Below are positions 63,852 through 64,000 of a stretch of DNA of 64,000 bases, piece by piece; within the stretch, counting starts at the first letter, position 1; each line of letters starts with the position of its first letter. Position numbers and translations under genes: made by a program. The stretch is from Listeria cossartiae subsp. cossartiae (lineage in GTDB: Bacteria > Bacillota > Bacilli > Lactobacillales > Listeriaceae): positions 930,001 to 994,000 of the forward strand of contig NZ_JAASUI010000001.1 of the NCBI RefSeq assembly GCF_014224155.1. The letters run 5' to 3'. The notes under the pieces were generated by a model. The model did not search any database and had not been told where the DNA came from. It saw only the letters and a program-made list of their open reading frames with translations.

Positions 63852-64000
63852 ATGAAAACAGTAGACAGCAGAAAAATCAATACGGCCAAAATTCGGGACT
63901 TACGATTGGAACGGGGAATCACGCAAGCCTTCATTGCGAGACGGATGGGTTATAAATACACATCGGGCTACAGCAACATAGAAAAAGGCACTGTTAGGCT
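63852..64000 (+). CDS. XRE family regulator, partial at window end
   Basis: The first 49 codons of a second HTH regulator: IRDLRLERGITQAFIARRMGYKYTSGYSNIEKG is a Cro/CI-type HTH. ATG 63852 has RBS AAGGAGAAG. The gene runs beyond the window. Likely the target, or the controller, of the palindrome directly upstream. Confidence 0.85.
   Translation, partial: MKTVDSRKINTAKIRDLRLERGITQAFIARRMGYKYTSGYSNIEKGTVR

Overview
The window is a low-GC Firmicute chromosome segment. Gene content and order match the Listeria sensu stricto backbone: GW-autolysin, M42 peptidase, pheST, ung-rnhC, zapA-cvpA-polX-mutS2-trxA-uvrC, aspartokinase, murI-rph-rdgB-yfcE, tRNA-Arg, then dbpA, a Crp/Fnr regulator and proBA. 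Species cannot be fixed from sequence alone.

Layout. (1) 0.2-30.5 kb is core genome: cell-wall hydrolase, peptidase, rRNA methylase, a Phe T-box with pheST, an ABC exporter, a MarR/MMPL exporter pair, DNA repair genes, thioredoxin, aspartokinase and the glutamate racemase operon. One AT-rich orphan gene (25.3 kb) sits between uvrC and aspartokinase. (2) 30.6-45.1 kb is an accessory island between tRNA-Arg(TCT) and a ydeI-like gene. This is the same ysnB-tRNAArg-ydeI interval that carries LIPI-2 in L. ivanovii. Its cargo here differs: an ankyrin protein, a predicted thioester/Cna-B surface adhesin, a Tn916 orf7/orf8-like regulator pair, several small immunity-like genes or remnants, two paralogous LRR-MucBP-LPXTG internalins and a DUF1254 protein. 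(3) 45.1-47.0 kb returns to backbone genes. (4) 47.1-50.1 kb is a four-gene LXG polymorphic-toxin cassette: two small helper proteins, an LXG effector and a two-helix membrane protein that is the likely immunity factor. (5) 50.1-64 kb is backbone: a LEA-like small protein, DbpA helicase, two Nudix enzymes, an MFS/Crp pair, a YitT protein with a structured leader, two very small membrane peptides, a lipase, proBA, a secreted small protein under a cre-bearing promoter, a PrsW-type protease and divergent XRE regulators.

How the parts relate. The island and the LXG cassette are surface/competition modules set into housekeeping DNA. Both internalins share a promoter architecture (two TGTGAAC repeats 11 bp apart, exactly 62 bp before the -10) and look like a local duplication. 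No sortase, integrase or type VII secretion core genes are in the window, so the surface proteins and LXG effector must depend on machinery elsewhere.

Most genes have clear ribosome binding sites and convergent pairs share bidirectional hairpin terminators. Several starts were moved downstream of the longest reading frame on RBS grounds; two deserve attention: rnhC appears to start at ATC, and aspartokinase has an internal RBS and start for a separate beta subunit.
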